The position numbers and the translations under genes were made by a program. Shown piece after piece: positions 55,104-64,000 of a stretch of DNA of 64,000 nt. The stretch is from Sulfurovum sp. AR. GTDB lineage: Bacteria > Campylobacterota > Campylobacteria > Campylobacterales > Sulfurovaceae. The DNA lies in contig NZ_AJLE01000006.1 in NCBI RefSeq assembly GCF_000296775.1, positions 372,001-436,000 on the forward strand, read 5' to 3'. Each line of letters starts with the position of its first letter. Within the stretch, counting starts at the first letter, position 1. Under the pieces are notes generated by a model. The model ran no database searches and was not told the origin of the DNA. It saw only the letters and a program-made list of their open reading frames with translations.

Positions 55104-56108
55104 TTAAATCACTTCTTTTGGTATACCAGCAGATAATGCCGTTGTCACTTCATAAGAAATCGTCCCAAACCGTTTTGCAGCCGTTTGTGCATCATTCATC
55201 ACACACACTTCTTCTTTTTCTGACTCAAGAGAAATAGAGTCCATAGAAACACGCCCTAGTACAGGTAAGCCTTCACTTGTTATATAAGGTTGAGCACTAT
55301 TTCCTCTAGACCATCCATCCCCATAGCCTAGATCATAGGTAGAGACCATCATATCATGTGAAGCGATGAAATCACCTCCGTATCCTATGCGTTCTCCTGC
55401 CTTTAATACTTTGCGTGATATCTTTTTGGCATGCAGTGACATTACAGGACGCAGTACTACTTCATCAAAAAGGTCTGGCAGTTCATTGTATCCGTACACA
55501 CCTATACCTACGCGTACTAGATCTTCATCGAAACTTTTAGTTCGAAGAATGGCTGCTGTATTATGTGAATGTACTCTTACATTCGTAAAACCAGCTTCTT
55601 TTACTCTTGCTTTCACTCTCTCAAACTGTTTTTGCTGCCAAAAGAATTCAGAACTCAGTTCATCAGCGCTGCGGTAATGCGTCATCACACCTGTAAGATC
55701 CAACCCTTGTTCTTTGATCAAATTAAATGCTTCATCCAGCTCATCCAGAGCTATCCCGTTTCGGTGCATTCCTGTATCTACTTTGAGTTCAACCTTTGCA
55801 CCTTTTTGGGCTTTTCTGATATCTTCTAACGTATTGATCGTAAAAGAATAGACCTCATCTTTAATAATACTGTCACCAAGTATCAATACTGTTTCAAATA
55901 AGGATCTGATCACTGCCGCTTCTGATGTTTTTCGTACCACTGCATGTCTGATACCGAACTCTGATGCCAGTTTTCCCATCAGTTCCAGTCCGTGACCATA
56001 TGCATTGTCTTTAAGGACAATTGCGATCTTCTCAACTGAGCCAGTTTTTAGTGCAATTTGGTTAAGATTATGATAGAAATTTTGTTTATTTATTTTAATA
56101 AATGCCAT
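55104..56108 (-). CDS. alr: Alanine racemase
   Basis: Supplies D-alanine for peptidoglycan. The 334-residue PLP enzyme has the Schiff-base lysine K33 in [10 protein letters not shown] and the catalytic-Tyr block GERIGYGG. It is shorter than the usual 360-380 residues, mostly in loops. It lies 11 nt from the end of ssrA in convergent orientation, and is divergent from aguA. Confidence 0.95.
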   Translation of the reverse strand: MAFIKINKQNFYHNLNQIALKTGSVEKIAIVLKDNAYGHGLELMGKLASEFGIRHAVVRKTSEAAVIRSLFETVLILGDSIIKDEVYSFTINTLEDIRKAQKGAKVELKVDTGMHRNGIALDELDEAFNLIKEQGLDLTGVMTHYRSADELSSEFFWQQKQFERVKARVKEAGFTNVRVHSHNTAAILRTKSFDEDLVRVGIGVYGYNELPDLFDEVVLRPVMSLHAKKISRKVLKAGERIGYGGDFIASHDMMVSTYDLGYGDGWSRGNSAQPYITSEGLPVLGRVSMDSISLESEKEEVCVMNDAQTAAKRFGTISYEVTTALSAGIPKEVI

Positions 56109-56148
56109 GACGAGATTATACCAAAATAGATAATAAAAAGAGGTCCAA

Positions 56149-57162
56149 ATGATTACTATGCCAGCAGAATGGGAAAAACAGCGTGCCGTACTCTTGTCTT
56201 TCCCTCATGAAGAGACAGATTGGCATAATCCCGATAATGCAGCAGAATTGGAAGCAAGTCTTTCGCCGTTTATACGTATCGCTCAGGCTATCGCTTATGG
56301 AGAAGCGGTTTACATCATCTGTAAAGAGAAAGAAAAAATTTCAAATATGTTCTGTTCCACACGTAACATGACTTTCATAGAGATACCAACGAACGATACA
56401 TGGATACGTGACTACGGATACATCAGTATAAAAGAAAATGATGAAGTGAAGCTACTTGACTTCACCTTTGATGGCTGGGGAGGGAAATTTGAAGCCTCTC
56501 TTGACAATGCTGTCAACACTGCTTTACATCAAAAAGGATACCTTGGGACCACACCTCTCGAACAGATTGACTTTGTCCTTGAGGGAGGATCGATAGAAAG
56601 CGATGGTGAAGGAACCATTCTCACTACCTCTACATGCCTTTGTAACCCGAATAGAAACGGTGGGATAAGCAAAAAAGAGATAGAAGAGAAACTTCGTACC
56701 TACCTGGGTGCACAAAGAGTTCTATGGCTGGACCATGGGTATCTTTCAGGTGATGATACAGACAGTCATATAGATACCTTGGCAAGGTTTGTCAACAAAA
56801 CGACCATCATGTATGTCAAGTGTGAAGATACAAAAGATGAACACTATGAAGCACTACAAAAAATGGAAGCACAACTGAAAAACTTTACCACAGCAGAGGG
56901 GAAACCCTATACATTGATCCCACTCCCCATGTGTGAAGCAAAATATAATAATGAAAATGAAAGACTGCCTGCAACCTATGCCAACTTTCTCATTACCAAC
57001 GATGCACTGATCTACCCTACCTACGATGATAAAAATGACACTAAGGTGGGAGAGATATTTAAAGAAGTATTTCCTGACAGGGAAATCATCCCTGTGAATT
57101 GTTTAAAACTGATAGAACAAGGCGGAAGTCTGCACTGCTCTACGATGCAGATAGTATATTAA
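56149..57162 (+). CDS. aguA: Agmatine deiminase
   Basis: Converts agmatine to N-carbamoylputrescine. The 337-residue PAD-fold protein opens [17 protein letters not shown], contains WIRDYG and [10 protein letters not shown], and ends with the nucleophile C330 in [10 protein letters not shown]. It is 11 nt before aguB, so both steps from agmatine to putrescine are co-expressed. Arginine decarboxylase is outside the window. Confidence 0.95.
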   Translation: MITMPAEWEKQRAVLLSFPHEETDWHNPDNAAELEASLSPFIRIAQAIAYGEAVYIICKEKEKISNMFCSTRNMTFIEIPTNDTWIRDYGYISIKENDEVKLLDFTFDGWGGKFEASLDNAVNTALHQKGYLGTTPLEQIDFVLEGGSIESDGEGTILTTSTCLCNPNRNGGISKKEIEEKLRTYLGAQRVLWLDHGYLSGDDTDSHIDTLARFVNKTTIMYVKCEDTKDEHYEALQKMEAQLKNFTTAEGKPYTLIPLPMCEAKYNNENERLPATYANFLITNDALIYPTYDDKNDTKVGEIFKEVFPDREIIPVNCLKLIEQGGSLHCSTMQIVY

Positions 57163-57173
57163 AAAGGATTTTT

Positions 57174-58046
57174 ATGAAAACAGCACTGATCCAACAAGCT
57201 TACCATGGCAGTAAAGAACAAACCCTCCAAGTCACTTTAGAGAAGATAAAAGAAGCTGCACAAAAAGGTGCAGAGCTTGTTGTCTTACAGGAGCTTCACC
57301 AGACAGAGTATTTCTGTCAAAGTGAAGATACCAAATTTTTTGATTATGCCGCTCATTTTGAATCTGATGTAGCATTTTGGGGCACTGTTGCAAAAGAGAA
57401 CCATGTCGTTCTGGTCACTTCACTTTTTGAAAAACGTGCAGCAGGCCTCTACCATAACACAGCCGTCATCTTCGAAAAAGATGGTTCTGTTGCAGGGAAA
57501 TACCGCAAAATGCACATCCCTGATGACCCCGGCTTTTATGAAAAGTTTTACTTTACCCCGGGAGATCTTGGGTTTGAACCGATACAAACTTCAGTAGGGA
57601 AATTAGGTGTACTGGTCTGCTGGGACCAATGGTACCCGGAAGCTGCGCGAGCCATGACACTCAAAGGGGCAGAAATACTTATCTATCCTACTGCTATTGG
57701 CTGGTTTGAAGCAGACAGTGAAGAAGAAAAAGCAAGGCAACTAGACAGCTGGATCACCATACAGCGTTCTCATGCCATCGCGAATGGATTGCCGGTAATA
57801 AGCTGCAACCGTGTAGGCTTTGAAGCGGACAGTGCCGGTGTGATGGCCGGTACGCGTTTTTGGGGCAACTCTTTTGTATGTGGTGCACAAGGAGAGATGC
57901 TGGTACAAGCGGATGACAAGAGTGAAACCATACTCTATTCAGAGATCGAACATTCACGCACCAAAGAGGTACGTGATATCTGGCCATTTTTACGTGACAG
58001 ACGTATAGAGGAGTATAGTTGTTTACTCAAAAGGTATTGCGACTAA
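57174..58046 (+). CDS. aguB: N-carbamoylputrescine amidohydrolase
   Basis: Hydrolyses N-carbamoylputrescine to putrescine. The 290-residue nitrilase-fold protein has the Glu-Lys-Cys triad E40 (VLQELHQ), K112 (YRKMHIPDD) and C149 (VCWDQWYPEAAR). AAAGGA precedes ATG 57174; the longer frame from 57099 overlaps aguA. Normal length. Confidence 0.95.
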   Translation: MKTALIQQAYHGSKEQTLQVTLEKIKEAAQKGAELVVLQELHQTEYFCQSEDTKFFDYAAHFESDVAFWGTVAKENHVVLVTSLFEKRAAGLYHNTAVIFEKDGSVAGKYRKMHIPDDPGFYEKFYFTPGDLGFEPIQTSVGKLGVLVCWDQWYPEAARAMTLKGAEILIYPTAIGWFEADSEEEKARQLDSWITIQRSHAIANGLPVISCNRVGFEADSAGVMAGTRFWGNSFVCGAQGEMLVQADDKSETILYSEIEHSRTKEVRDIWPFLRDRRIEEYSCLLKRYCD

Positions 58047-58082
58047 CATTTTTGCTGTTGTGGCATATGAGTCAACAGAACT

Positions 58083-58646
58083 TTAATTTCGCTCAAACCA
58101 CCACATAAATGCAAACATGAGGCCTGGTGTTTTGGCGATGTTTTCATCATAGATCAGTTTCTTTGCATCATCTACAGGCAGGTAGACAACCTCTATCTGT
58201 TCATGATCCACACCACCGCCTTCACTCACTTTCATACGCTCTTCGACTTCGGCAAAATAAAGTGTCTGTTTACTCCCTGCAAAGCCAACCGAAGTATGAA
58301 AAGAAGTGATCTTTTCGATGTTTGAAAGGGGAACATCATAGCCGCACTCCTCTTCGACTTCCTCTTTTACAATTTCTACTAAAGAAAGTTCTTTATCTAC
58401 GATACCTGCACACAGTTCTACAGTCATACCATTTTCATTATTCAAGTACACGGCTGGACGAAACTGTTTGACCAAAACAAATGATCGCTTTTCTTTATGA
58501 TATAGAAGAATGGCAACACTATCATGTGCTTCAACGATCTCCCATGATTTTTGAATACCCTCTTGTTCATAAGTGGCAAAGGATGTTGTTATGAATTGGG
58601 CATTGACCAAAGGCTGAAGTTTAAAGTGCTTGATCCGTTTTCCCAT
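58083..58646 (-). CDS. Nudix hydrolase, ADP-ribose/UDP-sugar pyrophosphatase-like
   Basis: A 187-residue protein. The Nudix box is seen as GIVDKE-x7-KEEVEEECGY, one residue shorter than GX5EX7REUXEEXGU between G and E and with K for R. The AGIVDKE and QFRPAVYLN context resembles NUDT14-type nucleoside-diphosphate-sugar hydrolases. ATG 58646 is preferred to a GTG at 58655. It overlaps the next gene by 26 nt. Substrate unknown. Confidence 0.85.
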   Translation of the reverse strand: MGKRIKHFKLQPLVNAQFITTSFATYEQEGIQKSWEIVEAHDSVAILLYHKEKRSFVLVKQFRPAVYLNNENGMTVELCAGIVDKELSLVEIVKEEVEEECGYDVPLSNIEKITSFHTSVGFAGSKQTLYFAEVEERMKVSEGGGVDHEQIEVVYLPVDDAKKLIYDENIAKTPGLMFAFMWWFERN

Positions 58647-59916
58647 CTTCCACACCTATGCTCATTTGTTCATATCCCTCCCAAATAAAAGGGGTACTTT
58701 TTTCTTTAAGATATGCCAAAAGCTTTTCTTCATTCTCTTTTGCATTCTTGATCACGACTTTTTTGTATTTTGTTTTAGTCACATCTTTATATTCAGTAAT
58801 TTTCTTTAAAACGGTATCTTTGATCGACGTCTTACGCAGTACTCGCATCGGGTCTATCCATCTTCCGTTTTTCTTTAGCCCAAAATGTAAATGAGGGCCC
58901 GTACTTCGTCCTGTACTACCAACATACCCTATGATCTGACCTTTCTTCACGTGCTCTCCTCTTTTGACACGTATCCGACTCTGATGCGCATAGAGTGATT
59001 CATATCCTCCAGAATGCTTGATCTTCACCACTTTACCATATCCTCTCATACGGCCGGAAAAACTAACCTTTCCTGAATTTACTGCAAGAAGCGGTGTACC
59101 TCTTCTTGCACCAAAATCTGTACCATGATGTGGGCGATATCGTTTTAATATAGGGTGATATCTTCTATGACTGAAGGAAGAAGTGATACGAACATGACGT
59201 AAAGGCATACCAAAACGGGAAGAGGTACTTTTTACAGGGACTCTACGGGTATAGGTTACTTTTTCTTTACCTGTTACGGTATAGGCTTGAGACTTTTTAG
59301 TACTTTTATAGCCGTAGCCATCTTCATCTGCATAGATAAACTGCCGTTTCTTTCTAGATTCAAGCAGAGCGATTTTAACATAAGGCATAGTGTGTGGTTG
59401 GCCCATTCTCGTTTTTTGTGAATAGATAAATGAAACTTTATCACCCTTTTGAAATTTTTTTGTGTTGACCGTACCTTTAAAAAGTTGTCCTATTTTATCT
59501 GCCAATGAAGGATGATACAAGGCATTCGTAACATCTGTATACAGATTTGTTTCTATGGTAACCGTAGCACCGTATTCTTTTTCTTTATACTCTATTGGGA
59601 TAATGTCGAAGCTATATACATCACTGTTGTGCTCTTTAGCCAACCTTATCTGCATCTCCTCTCCTATCGGGATCAATGCCTGTTCAAGTGTACCATTATG
59701 ATCTTTCAATTCATAAAAAAGTTGATCCCCCTCTATTTCAGAGAGAAACTGGATATCTGCTTTTGAAATATCACTAAGTATCTCTTTAGAGATCTCTTTA
59801 GAGTCTAAATATTCTGAAAATGTTTTCCCTTTTTCCCAATGTCCAAGTGTCACTTTCGCACCAAATAAGGAACTTGATATCAAGATCCATACCACTATTT
59901 TTTTAAGACTTCCCAT
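58621..59916 (-). CDS. M23 metallopeptidase, Csd3/Pgp3-like cell-shape factor
   Basis: A 431-residue exported peptidoglycan hydrolase. Residues 1-20 form a signal peptide; an N-terminal inhibitory/LysM-like region (about 25-230) precedes the LytM domain with H263 and D267 (HHGTD) and H342-x-H344 (HLHF). The overall layout matches Campylobacterota Csd3/Pgp3, which trims peptide crosslinks and sets helical or curved shape. A C-terminal lysine-rich region of about 70 residues follows. Confidence 0.88.
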   Translation of the reverse strand: MGSLKKIVVWILISSSLFGAKVTLGHWEKGKTFSEYLDSKEISKEILSDISKADIQFLSEIEGDQLFYELKDHNGTLEQALIPIGEEMQIRLAKEHNSDVYSFDIIPIEYKEKEYGATVTIETNLYTDVTNALYHPSLADKIGQLFKGTVNTKKFQKGDKVSFIYSQKTRMGQPHTMPYVKIALLESRKKRQFIYADEDGYGYKSTKKSQAYTVTGKEKVTYTRRVPVKSTSSRFGMPLRHVRITSSFSHRRYHPILKRYRPHHGTDFGARRGTPLLAVNSGKVSFSGRMRGYGKVVKIKHSGGYESLYAHQSRIRVKRGEHVKKGQIIGYVGSTGRSTGPHLHFGLKKNGRWIDPMRVLRKTSIKDTVLKKITEYKDVTKTKYKKVVIKNAKENEEKLLAYLKEKSTPFIWEGYEQMSIGVEDGKTDQAL

Positions 59917-60058
59917 TCGCTACCGTTATCCCTACTGCTTAGTTGGATATTATTATAACTTAAGTAGGTTAATCTACCTGCTACACTACAAACATCAATA
60001 AACTTTTACTATATTGTTTGTATAATCAATACGATTATTTAACACTTAAAGGACCGCT

Positions 60059-60742
60059 ATGCGCAAAATAGCTCTTATCACTCTACTCTCTTTACCACTT
60101 TTTGCAGGTTTTTTTCCTCAAACAGTGTACACTTCTGTCAAATCTGTCAAAGGAGATACCATTACACTCAATAAAAAATTTCCTGTCGATGGTATGAGTG
60201 GTGTTGTAATACATAATTACGGCAATGACCTGACAGCAATCACAAGTCGTATTGCCCAAACTTCATCGGGTGAATCCGTAGCATTGGTCAGTAAAGATAT
60301 CCTCCATCATGATGAGCTTCCTACTATCAAAACACCTATTTCAGTGAAAGACAAGGTCATCGGCGGATACCTTTATGATAATGTGCTTCTTTTAGCACCG
60401 GATGCAGATACCTATGCAAAAATCACCTCTGCACATCATAAAAAATGGATACATCCGGATCTTTTTGCCATGTATCTTTCTGCTGAAGGGGAAGAGCAAC
60501 CAACAAGAGAAAACCTTGCGCGTTTTGCAAAAAAATATCAAGTAGGTCTGGTCTATATCGTACGTAAGAACTCTGCTGTACTTTTAGACCCTATCTCTGC
60601 AAAAATCGTCTCTGAACAGTCCATGACAGATCTTCCTGCTAAAGGGTCATTTCCCTTTTATATGCGTTTGAAATCACTTAATTCAGGATGGTTCGGCAGT
60701 GACGTCGAGGGCAACTATTACAATACAATGAAATCTTTATAA
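60059..60742 (+). CDS. PgbA N-terminal domain protein
   Basis: A 227-residue exported protein with a signal peptide ending near LFAGFFPQ. The stretch KSVKGDTITLNK and GMSGVVIHNYG matches the N-terminal domain of the Helicobacter plasminogen-binding proteins PgbA/PgbB, which many non-pathogenic Campylobacterota also carry. The Lys-rich C-terminal tail of PgbA is missing, so plasminogen binding is not implied. It lies 12 nt before the GlcD-like gene. Confidence 0.8.
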   Translation: MRKIALITLLSLPLFAGFFPQTVYTSVKSVKGDTITLNKKFPVDGMSGVVIHNYGNDLTAITSRIAQTSSGESVALVSKDILHHDELPTIKTPISVKDKVIGGYLYDNVLLLAPDADTYAKITSAHHKKWIHPDLFAMYLSAEGEEQPTRENLARFAKKYQVGLVYIVRKNSAVLLDPISAKIVSEQSMTDLPAKGSFPFYMRLKSLNSGWFGSDVEGNYYNTMKSL

Positions 60743-60754
60743 TGGAAGTCAATC

Positions 60755-62143
60755 ATGTTAGATAAAAAACACATCAAATATTTTGAAACACTTGTCGGGA
60801 AAGAGAATGTCTACAGCGACAAAGCACACCTTATCGCATATTCTTATGATGCTACACGTACACGCTATGAACCTGAAGCCGTTATCTTTCCAAGAGATGA
60901 AGCGGATGTAAGTGCCATTCTCAAATACTGTAACGAACACCAGATCGTCATTACGCCAAGAGGTGCGGGTTCAGGATTTACGGGTGGTGCACTTCCATCT
61001 CAAGGTGGTATCACTTTGGGCATGGAAAAGCATATGAACAAGATCCTAGAGATCGATATGGAAAACATGGTAGCCGTCGTACAGCCGGGGGTCATCAATA
61101 TGGACCTGCAAAAAGCAGTTGAAGAAGTAGGACTTTTTTATCCGCCTGATCCTGCCAGTGAACAGTACTCTACGCTCGGAGGGAACGTCAGTGAAAATGC
61201 AGGGGGGATGCGTGCAGCAAAATACGGTCTTACCAAAGACTATGTGATGGCCCTTCGTGCCGTACGTCCGAACGGTGACATCATCCGTGCAGGGAAACGT
61301 ACCATCAAAGATGTGGCCGGTTATAACATCGCGGGTATTCTTATCGCGAGTGAAGGCACATTGGCTGTGATTACAGAGATCACACTGAAGCTCATCCCTA
61401 AACCTAAATTCACCAAAGCCTATATGGGTATCTTCCCTTCGGTGGATGATGCGATGAATGCAGTGTTCAAATCACTTGCAGCAGGTGCGAACCCTGTAGC
61501 TATGGAGTTTATGGATGACCTGGTGGTCCAGGCACTCAAAGAAAAACTGGGCATCAACCTGCCAGAAGATGCAGGTGCACTGCTCATCGGTGATGTAGAT
61601 GGAAATGTGATCGAAGAGGTAGAGTTTCAGTTAGAGACCTTGGAAAAATCATTTAAAGAGAATGGTGCCCAGGAGTTCATCATTGCACATGACGCCCAAA
61701 AGAGGGATGAACTTTGGTATGCGAGACGTAATGCTTCCCCATCCATCACGATCTTTGGAAGCAAAAAACTCAATGAAGATATCTCTGTACCAAGAAGTAT
61801 GCTGCCTGAAGCACTGGAACGTATCTACGCCGTAGGGAACAAATATGGATTTAAAGTGCCATGTTTTGGACACGCAGGGGATGGTAATATCCACGTCAAC
61901 GTGATGGTAGATGGTTCGGATGAGCAACAGCTTCATGATGGACACCAGGCCATAGAAGAGATCTTTGAACTCGTCGTAGAGATGGGAGGAACTCTGAGTG
62001 GGGAACATGGTATAGGGACAAGTAAAGCACCGTTCATGAACATAGCATTTAATGAGGTAGAGCTTGATCTTTTCAAAAGTATTAAACAGGCGTTTGACCC
62101 GAATAACATACTCAATCCCGGGAAAATGGGATTACCTAACTGA
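60755..62143 (+). CDS. GlcD-like FAD-linked hydroxyacid oxidase
   Basis: A 462-residue protein with the PP-loop FAD-binding domain (PRGAGSGFTGGALPSQGGI near 69-88, PPDPASEQYSTLGGN) and the GlcD C-terminal cap with CFGHAGDGNIHVN and GEHGIGTSKAPF. It oxidises 2-hydroxyacids such as glycolate or D-lactate. The Fe-S partner is probably the GlcF-like protein at 39924-41228. Confidence 0.92.
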   Translation: MLDKKHIKYFETLVGKENVYSDKAHLIAYSYDATRTRYEPEAVIFPRDEADVSAILKYCNEHQIVITPRGAGSGFTGGALPSQGGITLGMEKHMNKILEIDMENMVAVVQPGVINMDLQKAVEEVGLFYPPDPASEQYSTLGGNVSENAGGMRAAKYGLTKDYVMALRAVRPNGDIIRAGKRTIKDVAGYNIAGILIASEGTLAVITEITLKLIPKPKFTKAYMGIFPSVDDAMNAVFKSLAAGANPVAMEFMDDLVVQALKEKLGINLPEDAGALLIGDVDGNVIEEVEFQLETLEKSFKENGAQEFIIAHDAQKRDELWYARRNASPSITIFGSKKLNEDISVPRSMLPEALERIYAVGNKYGFKVPCFGHAGDGNIHVNVMVDGSDEQQLHDGHQAIEEIFELVVEMGGTLSGEHGIGTSKAPFMNIAFNEVELDLFKSIKQAFDPNNILNPGKMGLPN

Positions 62144-62206
62144 TAATTCACCCTTTTTGACATAACCTCTCCAGGTATGTCACTTTAGATTGAATATATA
62201 TATATT

Positions 62207-62223
62207 CCCGTGTTTTCCACGGG
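62207..62223 (+). other. Hairpin in the yihY leader
   Basis: CCCGTG (62207-62212) and CACGGG (62218-62223) form a 6-bp GC-rich stem with loop TTTTC, 6 nt before the ribosome site GGAGG. It may be a terminator for glcD or a leader element. Confidence 0.4.
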
Positions 62224-62239
62224 AGTTATGGAGGAATCA

Positions 62240-63079
62240 ATGAATATGCAAATCCATCCTCAATTCAAAAAAATCCTCAAAACCTATTACATCTTTTTAC
62301 GTGATTTCCTCGGTGATCTTTTTGATAGCAGATTGGGACACTATGCCTCCAGTTTGAGTTGGAGTACTCTTTTCTCTATCATTCCTTTCCTTGTGATCAT
62401 ACTGGCTATTTTTACTACCATGCCTCTGTTTCATACGATGTACGTGAAAGTAGAAAAACTTATTTTCGCCAACCTTCTGCCTACGGATTCCAAAGTCATT
62501 ATGGAATACCTTAATACCTTTGTAGAAAACTCAGACAAATTGGGCTATATAGGGGCATTTTATGTGATATTTGCGGCAATCATGTTCTTCAAGGACTATG
62601 ATTATATCGTGAATGACATCTTTTCAACACCTAAACGAACGATCTGGCAGGCACTAAAAACCTATCTTTTGCTGATCATCACCATACCAACGATGATGGC
62701 TGCCTCTTTTTACCTCTCCGCTGAGATACAAGTATATCTTGATAAAAGCAGCATCACCCGCATCATACACCTCTATGAAATTATTCCCTATTTCATCGTA
62801 TGGATGATGTTCTACATCGCCTACCAACTCTCTCCCCATACCAGAATAGAGATCTCCGCTGCTCTTACAAGTTCTTTTATCGCCTCTCTTGTTTGGTATC
62901 TTTCCAAAAGTGCTTTCGTCTTCTATGTGGTACACAATAAGACCTATGCAAGTATCTATGGGAGTATCAGTATCGTACTTTTTTTCTTTTTATGGATCTA
63001 CATCTCATGGGCTATCTTTATCCATGGGCTTAAATTTTGCGCACTACTGAACAAAAATGAAGAGATAGAACATATATGA
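62240..63079 (+). CDS. YihY/Rbn family inner-membrane protein
   Basis: A 279-residue protein with six hydrophobic segments. The family pattern is visible as HYASSLSWSTLFSIIPFL, IGAFYVIFAAIMFF, and FFFLWIYISWAIFIHG. Once called ribonuclease BN, the family is now of unknown function. ATG 62240 is preferred over the longer frame because GGAGG lies 7 nt upstream. Confidence 0.88.
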   Translation: MNMQIHPQFKKILKTYYIFLRDFLGDLFDSRLGHYASSLSWSTLFSIIPFLVIILAIFTTMPLFHTMYVKVEKLIFANLLPTDSKVIMEYLNTFVENSDKLGYIGAFYVIFAAIMFFKDYDYIVNDIFSTPKRTIWQALKTYLLLIITIPTMMAASFYLSAEIQVYLDKSSITRIIHLYEIIPYFIVWMMFYIAYQLSPHTRIEISAALTSSFIASLVWYLSKSAFVFYVVHNKTYASIYGSISIVLFFFLWIYISWAIFIHGLKFCALLNKNEEIEHI

Positions 63080-63084
63080 GCCCC

Positions 63085-63172
63085 CCTCAATCAATGACAA
63101 ACGATTGTCATTTATAGGTTCGGAACCGAAATGGTGGAGCAATGCAACCTCTCCTGTAGGACACCACAATAT
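63085..63172. other. Structured intergenic element, unexplained
   Basis: Between convergent yihY and comEC. Three hairpins: AATGACAA-ACGA-TTGTCATT (63093-63112, 8 bp), GGTT-CGG-AACC (63117-63127), and TGGTG...CACCA (63132-63136 / 63162-63166) with GGAG/CTCC inside. The leftward strand contains CAGGAGAGG and CGGTTCCGAACC, which recall 5S rRNA pieces, but the flanking helix is absent. No known RNA family is recognised. Confidence 0.5.
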
Positions 63173-64000
63173 TCATACTAAAAAAATATAATGGGCATAG
63201 AGTACTGCCATCCCGGCCACTGACCAAAAAAGTTTTTTACTCCATATAGCCCCAATAGATATGCTTATATACCCAAATAGTACCCAGAGAGGTAAAAGTG
63301 ACTCTGTACTGATTTTTGGCAGTGCAAACAATGCTAACAAGCCCGTATCCAAAAGACTACCAAAACCCAGTAGATGTAAGAGCATCACAAAAGGATAGAA
63401 AGGAATGAACAGCAGTGAAAGCCAAGGTGATAAAAGTTGATATCCACTCGTCACAGGGAAAACAGTATGTACAATAGGTATCATCAAAACAAAGATACCT
63501 AAAGGTATTAACACTAAAGTGATCATCCATGTATGCAACCCTTTACTATACTGTAGCAATAAAAAGATATAAAATACTCCTGCTACAGAGAGTCCGAAAC
63601 TAAGAGAAACCAGCAGAGAAGGGAAGAGTGCCACAAGTATCAGAATGATCGTCGTTAAAAAAGTAAAACTCAGTAGTTCCATACCCAACAAAAGTACCAT
63701 CCATCCGACCAGTACCATGGCATAAGACCGCAGAAGAGAAGGTGGAAAATCGACAAACCATAAGTAAACACCTAAAAGTAGCATAGCTACGATCCCTACA
63801 TCAAACAATGCATGGCGGTAAGGAAAAAAGTGTTGCTGCAGTGGTCTATAGAGTAACAAAAGCAAACCATAGACCAATCCCCACAATATCCCCAGATGGA
63901 ACCCGCTCAAGGCAACAAGATGGCTGACACCGAGCATACTGATCTTTTCTCTTAACTCTTTCTCCAGAAAAGTCGCAAAAAAGATCGCATTGTAAAATGA
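63173..64000 (-). CDS. comEC: ComEC/Rec2 competence protein (partial, N-terminus outside window)
   Basis: Inner-membrane channel for single-stranded DNA uptake. The visible 276 residues include the competence-domain signature LGVSHLVALSGFHLGIL (just inside the right edge of the window), preceded by FYNAIFFATFLEKELREKISM, which stays open to the edge, and about seven membrane segments. It ends after TM segments with no beta-lactamase-like domain, so this is the short ComEC form. Confidence 0.93.
   Translation of the reverse strand, partial: SFYNAIFFATFLEKELREKISMLGVSHLVALSGFHLGILWGLVYGLLLLLYRPLQQHFFPYRHALFDVGIVAMLLLGVYLWFVDFPPSLLRSYAMVLVGWMVLLLGMELLSFTFLTTIILILVALFPSLLVSLSFGLSVAGVFYIFLLLQYSKGLHTWMITLVLIPLGIFVLMIPIVHTVFPVTSGYQLLSPWLSLLFIPFYPFVMLLHLLGFGSLLDTGLLALFALPKISTESLLPLWVLFGYISISIGAIWSKKLFWSVAGMAVLYAHYIFLV

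Noticed and set aside
63085-63172. 5S rRNA gene
   Set aside because: Only short stretches resemble 5S; the terminal helix, the GAAGU loop in correct place and the 3' domain are missing, and there is no rRNA operon nearby.

Overview
The window reads as a chromosomal segment of a free-living, Sulfurovum/Sulfurimonas-like member of the Campylobacterota. This rests on the tmRNA tag (ANNTDYRPAYAVA), a Csd3/Pgp3-type cell-shape peptidase, a PgbA-N-like protein, the ribA / hemB-argF-hemN neighbourhood, and the compact operons with many 4-nt stop/start overlaps. No rRNA, tRNA, insertion sequence, phage or CRISPR was found. The first and last genes (leuS, comEC) run off the window.

Layout. 1-22.7 kb is mostly leftward housekeeping: leuS; dnaX (rightward); a YmdB-type phosphodiesterase; fabH-plsX-rpmF-yceD-ndk; ferredoxin; metK; dxs; hisC-pheA-lysA; an LptF/LptG-type permease; pth; rplY; pilT; tal; and an N-degron set (aat, clpA, clpS). 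22.8-28.2 kb holds bioD, pyrB, pabB, small secreted proteins, a rhomboid protease and rsmG. 35.6-48.3 kb holds ribA, hemB, argF-hemN, a GlcF-like Fe-S protein, an ArsRS-like two-component system, an AI-2E family permease, ruvB, a BON lipoprotein, panB, trpA, a 33-residue membrane protein and lgt. 48.3-64 kb holds a large two-gene acyl-CoA dehydratase activase system, a dicarboxylate symporter, ssrA, alr, aguA-aguB, a Nudix hydrolase, a Csd3-like peptidase, a PgbA-N protein, GlcD, a YihY protein and comEC.

The standout is 28.2-35.5 kb, an accessory island between rsmG and ribA. It encodes a complete lasso-peptide pathway: a PqqD-like recognition protein (B1), and an operon of ABC exporter (D), transglutaminase-like leader peptidase (B2), HPr-kinase-like protein (K), asparagine-synthetase-like cyclase (C) and a 58-residue precursor (A). 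A secreted subtilase gene converges on the operon. Both transcripts appear to start with cyclic-di-GMP-I (GEMM) riboswitches: two identical tandem copies before the subtilase and a third, diverged copy before the exporter operon. All three keep the GNRA tetraloop, the GAAAGCC strand and the G that reads c-di-GMP, and they show compensatory changes. The inference is a lasso peptide and a secreted protease made together in response to c-di-GMP. The precursor carries two candidate cores, each with Thr at -2 and Asp at ring position 9.

Other points of note: a response regulator whose only plausible start is ATT; an A9 slippage-prone run in dnaX; a repeated intergenic element in two copies; an inverted repeat around the argF -10 box; mutually exclusive hairpins between dxs and metK; and an unexplained structured element before comEC.
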